A DNA stretch of 64,000 nucleotides from Macrotis lagotis (Eukaryota; Chordata; Mammalia; Peramelemorphia; Peramelidae): positions 172,999,579 through 173,063,578 of the forward strand of contig NC_133658.1 of assembly GCF_037893015.1 (NCBI RefSeq), read 5' to 3'. Both the position numbers and the translations under genes were made by a program. Below the pieces are notes generated by a model, which saw only the letters and a program-made list of their open reading frames with translations, was not told where the DNA came from and did no database searches. Shown here one piece after another: positions 11,426-23,542 of this stretch. Position 1 is the first letter of the stretch. Each line of letters opens with the position of its first letter.

Positions 11426-12225
11426 TGCCTCTCAATGGTCAATAATCTGAAGAACAGGCACTCACATTCTTGGCTTCTCCTATGCAGATGGTCATATCAA
11501 ATTCTTCTGAGTGCTTATGAATCTCGAAATAATCTGCAATATTGCAGAGGACTAAAGAAAAACCTAGATTTGGGGAAAGTGCTCTAAAGGAATAGACCAA
11601 GATAGCATGTGATATGAAGAATTCACTGCAAACTCTGAGACAGACAGCTATACCAACCAGACTCTCGTCAGAAATCTCAAAGTGAAAGGTTAGAATGCTG
11701 TTCTTCTGAATGAAGTCCTTCCAGATTTCCATAACTGCTAGTGCCCTCTCTTCCATATCACTTACTGCATTTAACTACTTTTCATATATTTTATTTATTC
11801 ACTTATTTTTATGTTGCACATATTTATAACCTGTACTTCCTGTCTCCATCCCAATCCCATATATGTGTGTGTGTATGTATATATACATATATATATATGC
11901 TTCTTCCAAGTAGGGTTGGTTTCATAATAGCTATTCTTTATTCTTAAAGAGGACCGAAATGACATCTCTAAGTTAGAGTTAAGGTACAGTGTGTCCCAAC
12001 TGATCAGACTTTTCAATGCTCTACCATTGATAGTCCATGTGAGTATTTGGGGTGCATTCTCTAAATTTGTGCGTCTCAAAATTCTTTTGACTTACTTTAA
12101 TTCTGCTTTGTTCATAGAACACAGTACTTTCTTTGTGTGGTTCTGTGCTGGTGTCTCCCATATTACACAATTAATTCCAAAGTTATTCAGAGAAAATGGT
12201 AAAATGGTATGGGTAATGACTTTTG
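11426..12225. other. Unassigned, with TG/TA repeat at 11862-11899
   Basis: TTCTTAAAGAGGACCGAAATG at about 11940 could be another LINE-type tail on the minus strand. Otherwise nothing is recognised; the 105-codon minus frame at 11439-11756 has no family features. Confidence 0.4.
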
Positions 12226-12229
12226 ATTT

Positions 12230-12440
12230 CTGCATAAATTGGATGTAAGAGAAGCAGAATTGCGTGAAGCTGTTGGCCTCACTCTCTCCTCCAAAATCAG
12301 TGAATTCCAGAGTCAGAACAGAGTCAAGATACCTGGTGATGACTTGAGATGTAGGGAAAGTCTTTTGGTGTCTTTTATGTCTACCAAGCTCTAAGAGCTT
12401 CAAAGAGTCTGCTTCAGTTACTTTCATGTCCCTTGGAAAA
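12230..12440 (-). mobile_element. LINE-tailed repeat (RTE-related), minus strand
   Basis: TTGGATGTAAGAGAAGCAGA, TTGGCCTCACTCTCTCCTCC and ACCTGGTGATGACTTGAG have the same order as the copies at 6735 and 9546. Diverged 5' sequence may continue past the SINE to about 12790. Confidence 0.6.
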
Positions 12441-12473
12441 AATAGTTCTCATCTTCCCATTCTGCTGAGGAAA

Positions 12474-12608
12474 GTTTTTTTTAGTTTTTCAAGGCAATGG
12501 GATTAAGTGGATTGCCCAAAGCCACACAGCTAGGTAATTATTAAGTGTCTGAGGCTGGATTTGAACTCAGATACTCCTGACTCCAGGGCCGGTGCTCTAT
12601 CCACCCCC
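12474..12608 (-). mobile_element. tRNA-derived SINE, minus orientation, head-truncated
   Basis: Reverse SINE lacking the last bases of the GCAGCTAGGTGG head. The target duplication TCTGCTGAGGAAA / TCTGCTGAAGAAA flanks it (12461-12473, 12609-12621). Confidence 0.93.
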
Positions 12609-13042
12609 TCTGCTGAAGAAATTTTCACAATGGTTGGGGAAGATACCTCCCTAATTTATAATGAGTTTAAGACCCCTCAGTTACTCTCAGTCTTGCTTCA
12701 CCTGTCTGCTAGCATGGTTTACTGGGGTATAGCCAAAGGTAAGAGTTAAGTAGATAAGGAAGACACCAAAGGAGAAAAGTAGCCCTGTAAGGGATTGTCA
12801 CCTCTCACACCAAGGGTACTAGACTTCCCTGAACATAGCCTTTACTCTTGGTGTATCCCTAGCAGATAATATAGCATCTGACAAAAACAAGGCATTTAAT
12901 ACATACTTGATTAAATGATTGGTTCCTAAAAAAAGAGAAAATACATAGTTTGCCTGACCTATTGAGGCAACTGTTCTAACTGCAAAAACAAACAAAAGCT
13001 GCTGCCTACTTTCTTTAACTTCCTTAGGTTTTTAGCATATAA

Positions 13043-13112
13043 AAACCACACACACACACACATATATACATATATGTATACATACATGAACAATATATAT
13101 ATATATATATTT
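13043..13112. repeat. (CA)n/(TA)n compound microsatellite
   Basis: CA run, then TATA with TACATA interruptions, then pure TA. Confidence 0.93.
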
Positions 13113-13329
13113 CACAAATCTAACACAAATTAAACCCCTTCCTGACTCCTTCCACAAAACTGAGTACATCATCTCATTTATCCACTGTCTCCTCTCTAAC
13201 TTAGATCTCAAAAGAGTCAAAGGAAAACACACTTACATGGTAATTATAGTTTAGGTATACTTGCTACAAGAAAAAGAAAAGATTTTTTAAAAACAAAATT
13301 AAGACTCTTCAAACAGTAAAGATCAATAA

Positions 13330-14650
13330 ACCTAGTAGCCAGTGTACTAGTGATGGAATTCACCCATTTATTCTTTCCTGGACTACTGGAGTTAGCTTCT
13401 CAATGAAATCAGCACTGCTGAAAGCTAATGACCTAAAGAGTTAAGGGAAATTCCTCCCACTAATACCTAAATCAAATATATATGGGAAAAGGATGAAATC
13501 GATCCCAAGAACCTGTGGATACCCCCACCCCAATTCTCTTGGCTACAGCCAATAACTATGGACTATTATCAGAGTAATTCTAACACACCCCCAGACTCTA
13601 CTTCCCCTCTGGCAACCTCATGTAAGTCTCCCTATGGTTCTACACTTTGGTTCAAACTACCATCTGACCCCATCCACACTCAGTCCAAAGATAGAAATGG
13701 TCTATCACCTAATATCCAAAATGACTCTCCTCTTATGATGTACCATTTAGCAGTAGGACCTGAGTCTTTCCATGGTATCTAATTTTGTATGAGACTGATA
13801 ACTAATACAAAGAATAATGACATGAAACTGCATGAAGACAAAATTAGAGTAAAAGTCTTGGAGCAGAAAGACATAATTATTTTATTTCTTTGTATACCTT
13901 CCAGATTCTCTTTGGGACCAATTCCAGACATGTGGGGAAATACTTTGAAAGTTACAGACATATCGAGGAAACTTGCTCTTTAAGCTGTTCCTGATATCTA
14001 GCTTGCCTCCACTATGTACAGGGGAGAAGAGGTGACAAAAGTATGGCCGTGTGACCACTTCTACCAAGTATAAAGAGCCCCAGGATAAATACTGCTCCTT
14101 CCCAAAGGTACTCTCCTCCCCTTCTCAGATTTCACCGAATTTCAGCTCCAGTTAATCTATTCAACTTTCTTGAGTCTTGGCAATTCAGAGCTTCAGCAAG
14201 AAAAATGGCATCTCTAATGGGTATCCTGAATACAGCCTTGGTCATCACCTGAAGCTATATGCCATAGATTTTCAGAGAATAATGGCCCTCTCTTCCTTAT
14301 ACCACCAGTTCTTCAAGACTATGGCTATTGACTTTCATGAAAATATGAAAGGAATAGGAGGAAGGCCTTTCTTATTAACTGGAAAGACGTCAAGGATGGA
14401 CATAGAGATTTACTTTCATGTTGTTTCTTCTATTAGAATGTCAACTGATATCTTATTGTCTGATCTTGCTATCTCTTATACTTTATGTTCCTTCCTTAAG
14501 GATATGATTTCTCTCTCATCACACTCAATTTGGATCAATGTTCAACATGAAAACAATGTAAGGATGGACAAATTGCTTTCTGTGGGGGAGGAGTAAGATT
14601 GGGGGGAAAATTGTGAAACTCAAAATAAATAAAATCTTTAATTAAAAAAA
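13330..14650 (+). mobile_element. Unidentified poly-A retroelement, 3' end at about 14650
   Basis: The last 240 bases (TTGCTATCTCTTATACTTTA...CTTCTGTGGGGGAGG...AAATAAATAAAATC, then poly-A) recur at 20705-20945. This shows a dispersed family with a defined 3' end. Upstream there is a TATAAAGAGCCCC stretch near 14070, but I cannot assign the class. A 139-codon frame at 14177-14596 lies in it and shows no motif. Confidence 0.5.
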
Positions 14651-14679
14651 GAATATCCTAAAACAAGCAAAAAAAGAAT

Positions 14680-14790
14680 GTGAACTTATTGAAGGCATGA
14701 AATATTTTTTTCGTGTACTCAGTACTTAGCACAGTGTCCAGAATATAGTAAATCCTTTAAAAATGTTTATTGACTGATTGATGGTCAACC
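14680..14790 (+). mobile_element. L2 3' end fragment
   Basis: GAATGTGAACTTATTGAAGG, then TACTTAGCACAGTGTCCAG and TGTTTATTGACTGATTGATG. Confidence 0.65.
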
Positions 14791-15718
14791 TAGAAATTTG
14801 GGGAAAATTTCTCCTTAGATAAGATCAGAGGCTCTCTCTTAGTTGACAGTTCATTCATTCTGTGTATTTTCTAATATATTTTGTTCTATATAAAGACTCC
14901 TATTACCAGTTTGCTATTTGCTTGGATAAATGAGTTTATGAATAATTCACCATTTGTGATGATTTTTTGTGTAACTTCCATTTGATGGAAAGATGTCAAA
15001 TAGGTGACTAAAACTAAAGACTACTCTTGACCTTTTAAGGGATGAACAAGAAATGATTAATTTTCATTTCCATACTGCTTATGTGAGTCCAGTGAAAATC
15101 AGTTATAGTTCATTGATGTATAGTGGGAGAGTGAGAAATTTAATGGGGACAGAGATCACGTTGGGGAAATTAGGTGCTTCAGATGGTAATACCCAGCCAT
15201 TGGGAAACAAGGAGAGGAACATGTGTTTTGGGACAGGGAATAAAAAGCTGAGCCTTTGCTCTCCAAGGGTGTGCCTGCTTTTGTTAAAATAAATACATTT
15301 CTTCACTATTGGCTGTTCTGAGTTCTTGGTAAGGCATTTGTTTCTTACAGATGCCTACCAGGAAACTAGTAATTTTTTGTATGAACCTATTGTGCCTTTG
15401 GAACAACAATTTTTAGGGGATCTAATAGCTCTGGTTCTAGTTCAGAATCCTTTCTCAAGGGAAACAAAGTAGCCAACTTTATGGCTCCTTCTGCTCATCT
15501 CAAGGCAAGAATCAGTTTTCTCTGGAGAGTAATTATCAAGTTTAAGAGCTAATCTCAGTGTCTCCTCAGGAGAAATATTTAGACAATCTGTGGGCACATG
15601 CTTGTCCTACAGAAACACACACAAATAACTTACACAGACACCTCCTATCAGTTTTCTAGTTCTACTCCTGGAGAGTGAAGTTCAAGGAGAAACTAGAGAA
15701 CCATTAAAGAAGGTTTCT
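14791..15718. other. Unassigned stretch
   Basis: No recognisable gene or repeat family. Two overlapping short frames at 15053-15306 look like chance. Confidence 0.45.
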
Positions 15719-15936
15719 TCTATTATTATTAGTAGTAGTATTATTAGTATTATTATTATTCCTCTTCTTTCTTCCTCCTCTCTTTTTCTTCTTCCTTCTT
15801 CCTTCTCTTCTTCTTCTTCTTCTTCTTCTTCTTCTCCTTCTACCTTCTTCTCCTCCTCCTTCTTCTTGTTTCTTCCTTTTTCTTCTTCCTCCTCCTTTTT
15901 CTCCTTCTTTCTTCTTCTTCTTCTTCTTCTTCTTCT

Positions 15937-15983
<47 letters not shown>

Positions 15984-16275
15984 AATTACTATTATTCCTG
16001 CTCTTACTTCTACTACCACTACTACACTATTCTTGCTTCTGTTGCTTCTACTCTACTACTACTCTGCTGCCACTACTGCTGCTGATACTGCTATACTACT
16101 ACTGCTACAACTACTATTAAAACTACTCCTGCTCCTGCTGCTGTGGCTGCTACTACCACTGCTACTACTGCTCCTACTGCTGCTGCTGTTGCTATTGCTG
16201 CTACTGCTACTATTCCTACTGCTGCTGCTGCTGCTGCTGCTGCTGTTACTGTTATTGCTATTAATAATAATGACA
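15719..16275. repeat. Large trinucleotide tract: (ATT), (CTT)n, (CTG)14, (CTR)n
   Basis: About 555 bases of three-base periodicity. An ATT/AGT start is followed by some 180 bases of nearly pure pyrimidine with CTT runs (15809-15833, 15910-15940). A perfect (CTG)14 spans 15941-15982, then about 290 bases of decayed CTA/CTG/CTC repeats follow. Long poly-Leu/Ala/Gln frames on both strands come from this periodicity, not from a gene. Confidence 0.97.
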
Positions 16276-16329
16276 TTTACATAGCACTTTAAAGTTTGCA
16301 AAGAATTATATATATGTATGTATATATAC

Positions 16330-16372
<43 letters not shown>
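16276..16372. repeat. MAR1-type SINE start followed by (TA)n(GA)n
   Basis: CATTTACATAGCACTTTAAA and GTTTGCAAAGAATT match the first 40 bases of a MAR1/MIR-type SINE, then TA and GA dinucleotide runs take over. Confidence 0.7.
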
Positions 16373-16376
<4 letters not shown>

Positions 16377-17523
16377 GAAAGGGAGGTATTTTTGCCATAG
16401 AATGGGCTGGTTGAATCAAGCCCCTAATATAATAGGATTTCCTCATAAACTTCATTACCATTCATTAGAGAAAAGTCTACCTATTCACAAAGGATAAAAT
16501 CAAGTTAATGAAGAATACCTATACCATGCCTATGGCATGAAGATAGAGGGAAAGCCTTGAGTTTGGTCATCTGTACATAAACAAGTGGACATTGAACAAG
16601 TTCCAGAACTGAATAGGAACTAGTGAATGGATTACATTGCACTTCAAAAATTAGAGTACTTTCAAATGCATATTTTTCAACATTAATAGTCATCTGGTCA
16701 TGCTATATAATTTCAAGTCATGGAGCACCTCAGGTGTTGAATAATCAAAACTGGAGGTAACCTAAAGGGAAATGGAGAACTATTTGTTAGATATTAATAG
16801 GTTGTAGTATATTACCAATGATAATGAACATAAATTTTCATTTATGTCAGAAATGACATGAAATATATCCAGAAGCATGATCAAGAAATAAGCTGGTCTA
16901 TTATATAACAAAAAAACACAGAATAACAGGACAACCCAGTGCCTGCAATGTAGCCCCTTAATGCAAAAAAGACCTAGAGAATGATTTTCAGTACATTCAA
17001 TAGATATCTATGGAAAATTTGGTGGGGAAAATGGACAAGAGTCATTCAGGATGAGGAGGAAGGTTTGTGTTGAAATCTGTATCATTTGAGAGATTACCTA
17101 CAATCAATGAGATCATTAAACCATTGGAGCATTAAAGTATGTGATTTGTACCTCAGGTATTGTTTGGTTAATCATTATGTAATCAATATAGTTCTTCTAA
17201 CATCTTGTATTTCCTCTACTGCTTAAATTATGAGTCTATGAACATGGAATAAGGTGAATGAATTTACTTCCATTTGACTCTAACCCAAGAACAACCTGAC
17301 TTCCAAACCTCCCTAAGAGATATGGTATGAATTCATGTAAAGACAATTATTAGAAAATTAGAATCTTACATTCTAAAAGCCTTTATGGGCCTACAAGTGA
17401 CTAAAACATTAACTCTGGCAGAACATCCTTTCCTCTGACATACAGTCTTATCTGTTTCTATTACCTTTTGCAAATATGATTCTTATCATTCTTGCTTTCA
17501 AAGCGCTCAACTTTTAAATCCCT
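16373..17523. other. Unassigned stretch
   Basis: Parts near 16745-16930 (GGAGGTAACCTAAAGGG, GTAGTATATTACC) may be very old L1 3' sequence. No gene is visible. Confidence 0.4.
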
Positions 17524-17546
17524 TTCTCTGTCTCTGTCTCTGTCTC

Positions 17547-17601
<55 letters not shown>
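17524..17601. repeat. (CTGTCT)n to (CT)n microsatellite
   Basis: A TCTCTG run followed by pure CT. Confidence 0.96.
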
Positions 17602-17603
<2 letters not shown>

Positions 17604-17999
17604 TCAACTCATTCCTTCCATTCAATTCCAAATGACCTCTCTGACACCCTAGTTTCCCCCTCTATTGGAAAATCTTTCCTGCCATCACCTATACTTGGAA
17701 TAGCTACATCCTTCATTTTCCATAAATCAATTTCTTCATCTTTAGAGACTCACCCCATCACTTGATTCTCCTAAAAAGCCCAACTTAAGCCCTATTATAT
17801 TCATTCATTCTTATTCCCTTCTAAGTACATCTATTTCTTCTACTTTCAAATGAAGACAGAGAAAGCAAACCTCAATTTTCAAGGAAAAAAAAGAAAAAGC
17901 AATAAAAAGCATACTCATTTATCCCTGCCTTATTCTCTGAAAGCAAAACTTGTCACATGTTCAGCTCAGTTCAATTGCTAAAATATTCTTCATATACTA

Positions 18000-18570
18000 T
18001 TTTCATCATGTCATTCTCTGACCTTTATTGCTGCTTATAACAAATCAATGCTCAACAACCCATCATTCAAAGCCCTCACTCCATAACACCAATTGAATTT
18101 CTTATTATTGCATTATACCCAGATCTTCCTTGCCAGCTGAGTTAATCTGTTTGCTACCTCTGGCCTACATCTAGGCACAGGTCTGGCTATTTTTCCTAAC
18201 TTGAATTCCTACCTCTTTCACCCACCCTTCTGTAATGTTCTCTATTGTAGTAAACTTTAATTTGCAGTCCCACTCAAAAAGAATGACCTGTCTTCCATTT
18301 CCTTATCTAAAACCTACCCAGTCTTCAAGGTCTAGCTCCAGCCTTATCTCCTCCATGTAGTCTTCCCTCCCAGGTCTCATTGATTTCTCTCTCCTCTGAC
18401 TTTATACAACCAGTCCCACATAATTGAATATTTAATCATATGCTGCTCATAAGTGTACCCTAATTATATCACACCTGTCAGTCTCAGCGCTCCAACTAGA
18501 TAATAAGCAATTCATCTCCAATGTCAGGTCACAGGAAGTGTTCAATCAATAAACTATAGGTTAAATGGAA
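18000..18570 (+). mobile_element. L2 LINE 3' fragment
   Basis: GCTACCTCTGGCC, then AAAACCTACCCAGTCTTCAA, CTCCTCCATGTAGTCTTCCC and a close with AATAAGCAATTCATC are the order of the L2 3' end. Related sequence may begin near 17600. Confidence 0.65.
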
Positions 18571-18654
18571 CATTGGGGATCATGAGAATTAGAGCTGGAA
18601 TGAATTTTGAGATCATAGACTTTGTCCTAGGAGGAAACTCAGAGGCCATCTCCT

Positions 18655-18900
18655 TCCTTTTAAGAATCAGAAAGATACTGAGTTCCAGAGGCAGGTTTGA
18701 ATCCAAATCCTTTGATCCCTGAGTGTGCCTTCTTTCCTTTGTTCCATGTTGCCTTCTTAATTTTTAAATGAGGAAACTGAGACCCAGAAATACATGACTT
18801 ACCCAAAGTCAGACAGGTGGCAAAACCCGGTTGCAAAGTTGCAAAACTCAGTTGCAAAGTTGCAAGTCATTGAATTCCAAATCCAGTGCCATCTTTCCCC
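18655..18900 (-). mobile_element. MIR-type SINE, antisense
   Basis: ATGAGGAAACTGAGACCCAG, ATGACTTACCCAAAGTC and ACAGGTGGCAAAACC show a reversed core, followed by a locally triplicated GTTGCAAA(A/G). Confidence 0.6.
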
Positions 18901-19544
18901 TGTACTTGGTTTTTTTCACCCAACAGATAATATTTTTAAAGTATTTAGTATAGTGCTAGCCTGACAATAGTAGAAGTTTAATACTTTTTCCCCTTCCTTC
19001 ATGCCTCTTTTCTCTATTCTCCACTTTTAGGAGAAAAATGCAAATCACAAGGAAATGAGCTGATAAAAAAGAATTTAAGGAAAAAAAGAAAAGTTTCCAG
19101 GGAATATTGCAAATTCAGTATATTTCAACACCTCCCAAGCATATCATCCATGGAACAATACAATTAGAACCAATATTGAGAAGAACAATCTGTTAATGGA
19201 GCATTTCAAATCCTCCACTCTTCAGAGAAAAACTCAGCTATGTTCACTAAGGCAGAGAAGTTAAATCATATCATTTCGAAAAGTTTACCACTAAAGACTT
19301 AAATAACTGCTTCCTCTCAGTGAAGCAGGTCAGCCCATTCAATAAATGTTCTGGGTAACCAAGGTTTTATTGTACTGTAATAACTATCTTAAGGAAGAGA
19401 AAGTACGGAAGCAGCACATGCTTAAGTCAGAAATATCCTTGTCAGAAGTAGGACTAACAGAGGAGGTGGAAGAGCATTTCAAGATGTCATAAAAGGGAAA
19501 TAATAAATCATTGTTTTAAAGTCAAAAGATACCTCAGGAAGCCT

Positions 19545-19690
19545 TTTAGTCTAGCCTTCTCATTTTACCGATGAGAGAACTCAGGTCCAGGGAGGTTAAA
19601 AACCTAGCCAACAATATTCAAGTAGTCAACATCAGAGGAAGTATCTGAATGCTATCTTCTGACATCAGAGCCAGAGCCGGAGGTCTTTCC
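19545..19690 (-). mobile_element. MIR-type SINE fragment, antisense
   Basis: TCTCATTTTACCGATGAGAG, AACTCAGGTCCAGGGAGG and ATCAGAGGAAGTATCTGAAT. Confidence 0.65.
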
Positions 19691-19874
19691 ACAGTACAAC
19701 TCTGTCTCTTTATATACTAAGCATGTAATTAATTGATAACTGATGTCAAATGTACTAGAGGACATAAAGTTCATGTTCTCTAGCATTTGGTTCAGATTCT
19801 AGCATTTGATTTTTCTTTTATACCACTACTCATTTTTAAAAAAAAAAAGAATGAAATTTTCCCTAAGTTGTCAC

Positions 19875-19985
19875 TTTGATCACTTCCTAGAATGTAATCT
19901 GTCTAAAGTTTGAGATTTATTTTTGTCTTTGTAACTCCAGTGCTCAGCAAAAAACCTTATACAAGGTTTGGGGTACAAATCAGGT
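19875..19985 (+). mobile_element. L2 3' end fragment
   Basis: AGAATGTAATCTGTCTAAAG then TAACTCCAGTGCTCAGC. Confidence 0.5.
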
Positions 19986-20369
19986 GCCTATGAGTTGCCT
20001 GGGGCAGCAGCACATGGACCTGGTTACAAATTTTGTGGACTGAAAAACAATGACTGCAAGTATATTTCTTCTCTTCCTAACCCTTCCTTGTTCTATGATC
20101 TTTAATGCTTCAAGTGGTATAAAAATGTGTTTGCATCAAATTGCTTAACATTATCTATTAACTGCTTCAACATGCTCACAGAAGTTTTAGAGCCTACATC
20201 TTAAGAGAAAGCAATATAGAACAATCTGCCTCCTAAGTCCACATTAATTTTCATTATTATAAGGACTTTAAAAAACATAATCAACTGTTTTGTGTGTTCT
20301 GTTTCCCCAATTACAAGTCAGACACCAAGAAGGCAGATATACTATCCTTTCTCTCTAAAGCCTGAGATT

Positions 20370-20530
20370 CCAGGGAATTCATGAATTTATATGGGGAAAA
20401 TTAACATTGTTTTAAAGATTTTAATGCTTTTCTTTATTATTGTCTGTGTTTTATTTTATGCATTATTTCATATATATTATCAACATTATTCTGAGAAAAA
20501 TCTACCCAGGTATACTGGTAAATATTTAAC
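20370..20530. mobile_element. Possible DNA-transposon MITE fragment
   Basis: GTTTTATTTTATGCATTATT and ACATTATTCTGAGAAAAATC resemble the middle of a widespread hAT-like non-autonomous element, related to the fragment at 39462. Confidence 0.3.
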
Positions 20531-20704
20531 ATCTAATTCTCAAAAAAAGAAAGTAGAATAACAGTCACATGGGGTTGATGACCAACCTTAATGGATTTGC
20601 TCATTTCATAAGTGCAACAATCAGGGATAATTTTGGGGTATCTGCAATGGAGAATACAATCTGTATCCCGAGAAAGAACTGTGGAGTTTGAACAAAGAAC
20701 AAAG

Positions 20705-20945
20705 ATTATTATCATTAATTTTTTCAAAAAGCGTTATCTTATTATGTAATCTTGCTATCACTTATATTTTTTTCTTAAGGACATAATTTCTCTCTCAACA
20801 CATTAAATTTAGATCAATGTATAGCATGGAAACAATGCAAAGACTAATAGACTGCCTTCTGTGGGGGATGGGGGAGGGAAGCGAGATTTGGGGGAAAATT
20901 TTAAAATTCAAAAATAAATTTATTTTAAACATTTAAAAAAAAAGA
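20705..20945 (+). mobile_element. Second copy of unidentified poly-A retroelement 3' end
   Basis: AATCTTGCTATCACTTATAT, GGACATAATTTCTCTCTCAA and CTGCCTTCTGTGGGGGATG are shared with 14420-14650, and both end in an A/T-rich AATAAAT tail. Confidence 0.6.
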
Positions 20946-20948
20946 AAA

Positions 20949-21062
20949 TGGGAGCAGCAAGGTGGCCCAGTTGACAGAGCACCAACCCTGAAATCAGGAA
21001 GAATGTTTACTAGCTGTGTGACCTTGTGCAAGTCACTTAACCCCACTGTCCTACAAAAACAA
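20949..21062 (+). mobile_element. tRNA-derived SINE, internally deleted
   Basis: GGAGCAGCAAGGTGGCCCAG head, a gap where the B-box region should be, then CTAGCTGTGTGACCTTGTGC and CACTTAACCCCACTG. Confidence 0.8.
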
Positions 21063-21998
21063 AAAGACAGACCAAAAATAAAAATGAAAAGAAAAGAAAT
21101 AATAAAGGCTCATTGATTAGTGAAAAGCTAAAGATCCATACTCAACTGTTAGCTTTCCTACTAACTAGATTTGTGATCTAAAGTAAGTTATTTAGTATTT
21201 CCAAGTCTCAGTTTCTTCATCTTTAAAATGCTGCAATAATATTTAGAACTACTGTTGGAGTCCAGAGTTATAAAAATGCTAAATTCCTTGATATATCATA
21301 AGGTTGTTTATATATGTTGATGCAAAAGATGAAGAGGCAAATCTGTCTATTTATCAAGAGGGTCCCCAGAACATACCTTCCCCTGAGTACCCCTGTGATC
21401 AACACAGATCATGAAGAGTCAGTTAGGAATATTTTCCAAGTCCCAAAATCACCAATCTCACAAGATGTACCAACTCCAGATTCAATCCAGTATAGGGAGG
21501 AAGCTGATAACAACACTCATGTTCATATTCCCCAGTAGATCAACAGCCCAAAATCCTATACCCAGAATCAAGGAAACTATGAATGCCACCCCCCAAAATT
21601 CAATTGTAATGTATCCATTCCCACATTGCTACCCATACAGACCCCCACAATTCTCCCCATCTCTGTACTTTTTTCCCAATTTTAATTTAAAACTACCTTA
21701 GGGACCTACCAGAAAGACATTAATTCTCTCAAAAACAGAAGGTAAACATGTTATCTACTTTGCATAAAACTTCCCTGTTGTAGACCTTAACTGGAAAAAA
21801 TTAATGTTGATGCTATTGATAATTTTTAAATTATTTTATATTTAATTAACAAAAATATCCTTTCCTAGAACACTGCAAAGTTCCATATCCATCATTTTAT
21901 TCATTCTCATCTCCTAAAGACTCTTCTCTTTGACTCTTCCTGAAAAACTCTCCAACTTTTTTCTTGTCCCTTCTCCTTCCTCCCCTTCCCTCTTTCCT

Positions 21999-22002
<4 letters not shown>
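21063..22002. other. Unassigned stretch, with a Pro/Ser-rich chance frame
   Basis: 21160-21260 (AGTTTCTTCATCTTTAAAAT) is a faint MIR trace. The frame at 21411-21701 has no start context or family motif. Confidence 0.4.
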
Positions 22003-22063
<61 letters not shown>

Positions 22064-22083
22064 TTCTCACACACACACACACA
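22003..22083. repeat. (CT)n(CA)n compound microsatellite
   Basis: About 65 bases of CT followed by ACACACACACACAC. Confidence 0.96.
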
Positions 22084-22724
22084 GATATGCACAAACTCTG
22101 TTCTCAATAAAATGGAAAAATGGATTATAATCCTCAAAATATTTTTTAATTATGAAACCATTAAAACATGGCACATATACTTAACTTGCTTTCTTGATTT
22201 GAGGATATAAGCTGTGAAAAAACAAAAATTGTCATACTTAGGACCTGAGCAGATAATGCTAATAATTTTTTCTCTCTTCCAAGTCAGCCCTTGAGGATGT
22301 AAGAGTAGGGATCAACATGGTAATTATCAAGTCATTCAACTGCTGCATTTTCTGATGATCCTATGTAATTGAGTCTGAGTTTTCACTCCCCTAATTATTA
22401 GGCCATACTAACTCCTATTGTCCTCTTGAATTATGTATTTCTCACCTGCTTCCCTTCTTACTGGGCTATCAATTCATAAAACCTCTAAGTCGTTCTTTTC
22501 AATGTTCACTTTCATCCTTTTAATGGTCTCCCACATACTCTGATATGACAGTTATGGGTATTTTTTAAATCTTCAGGTACTCCATCTCACAGGGTGAGGA
22601 TACAGATGGCAAGCAAATCATTCAAAAGCCTCTAAAGCATTGTAACTCCACAGAGAAGTTTGCAGCTGTTCAAAGTTCAATCAACTTTTGATAAACATAT
22701 GAAAGTCAAATATGCCTATATAAC

Positions 22725-22960
22725 CCTGGAATTCAATCAGCAAGGATTTATTAAACATCTGCAATGTGCCAATTACTGTGCTAGATACTGTAATCACAAA
22801 GTCAAAAATTACAAAAGTTCCTATTCTCAAGAGGCTTACACTCCATCAGGGGAAACAACATGAACAAATGTAGGTAAATGCAAATATGGAAATAAGTCAG
22901 AAACATATTTATATCAATATAAGGAGAGGCTGGTTAAAAAGAGCCCAAGTTTGGGACCAT
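22725..22960 (-). mobile_element. L2 3' end, antisense
   Basis: GGATTTATTAAACATCTGC, TGTGCTAGATACTG and CTCAAGAGGCTTACACTCC are the reversed L2 terminus (TTAATAAATCC, GGGCA-rich segment). Confidence 0.65.
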
Positions 22961-23306
22961 ATAGACTTTTAGTGAGTCTACTTCTGGGCATATACAATAA
23001 AGAGCCTTGCTCGCCACTTCAGAAGACATGTGGTTATTCTCTGTTGTTGATTTTTTTCCCTATCCACATACCAAATGGTAGAGGCTCTTCATTTGTCTTC
23101 TGGGATAGAATCAAGCATGCATACACTAAGCCCCAACCACTTGATTTTGATCTCTTTTCTATATAGCTACTTTTGAAAAAATAAGCAAAACTGCTTTAAC
23201 CTTTGAATCTTCAAGTGGGAAGAGCAACAGTAGGTAACTCTCCCTATCCAGTTTGATAGGAAGCCCTCATGAGAACATGTTGGGAATGTTCTTGTATTTA
23301 TCCTTT

Positions 23307-23542
23307 TTTGTTCAATCACTTTTCAGTCATGTCTTTTTGATCCCATTGGAGTTTTTCGGCAAAGATACCAGAGTCATTTGCCATTTCCTTTTCCAGTTCA
23401 TTTTACTGATGAGGAAACTTAAGAAAACAAAGTTAATTGACTTGCCCAGGGTCACACAACTGGTAAGTGTCTCAGGCCACATATAAAAATGAGCCAGGAA
23501 GACTTCCAGGACTATTCTATCCATTGTGCTACATAGCTGCCT
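23307..23542 (-). mobile_element. Core-SINE, long type, minus orientation
   Basis: TTGTTCAATCACTTTTCAGT tail end, TTTGCCATTTCCTTTTCCAG, TGACTTGCCCAGGGTCACAC and the head at GTGCTACATAGCTGCC. Confidence 0.85.

Noticed and set aside
11439..11756. 105-codon minus frame
   Set aside because: No motif and no supporting exon signals.
14177..14596. 139-codon plus-strand frame
   Set aside because: It overlaps the repeated 3' end shared with 20705-20945, where the frame is not kept; no domain or codon signal.
15704..16331. Long poly-Leu, poly-Gln, poly-Ala and poly-Ser frames on both strands
   Set aside because: All arise from the three-base periodicity of the CTT/CTG tract, which opens several frames at once.
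21897..22137. Arg/Glu-rich and Ser/Leu-rich frames
   Set aside because: Products of the (CT)n(CA)n repeat read in different frames.
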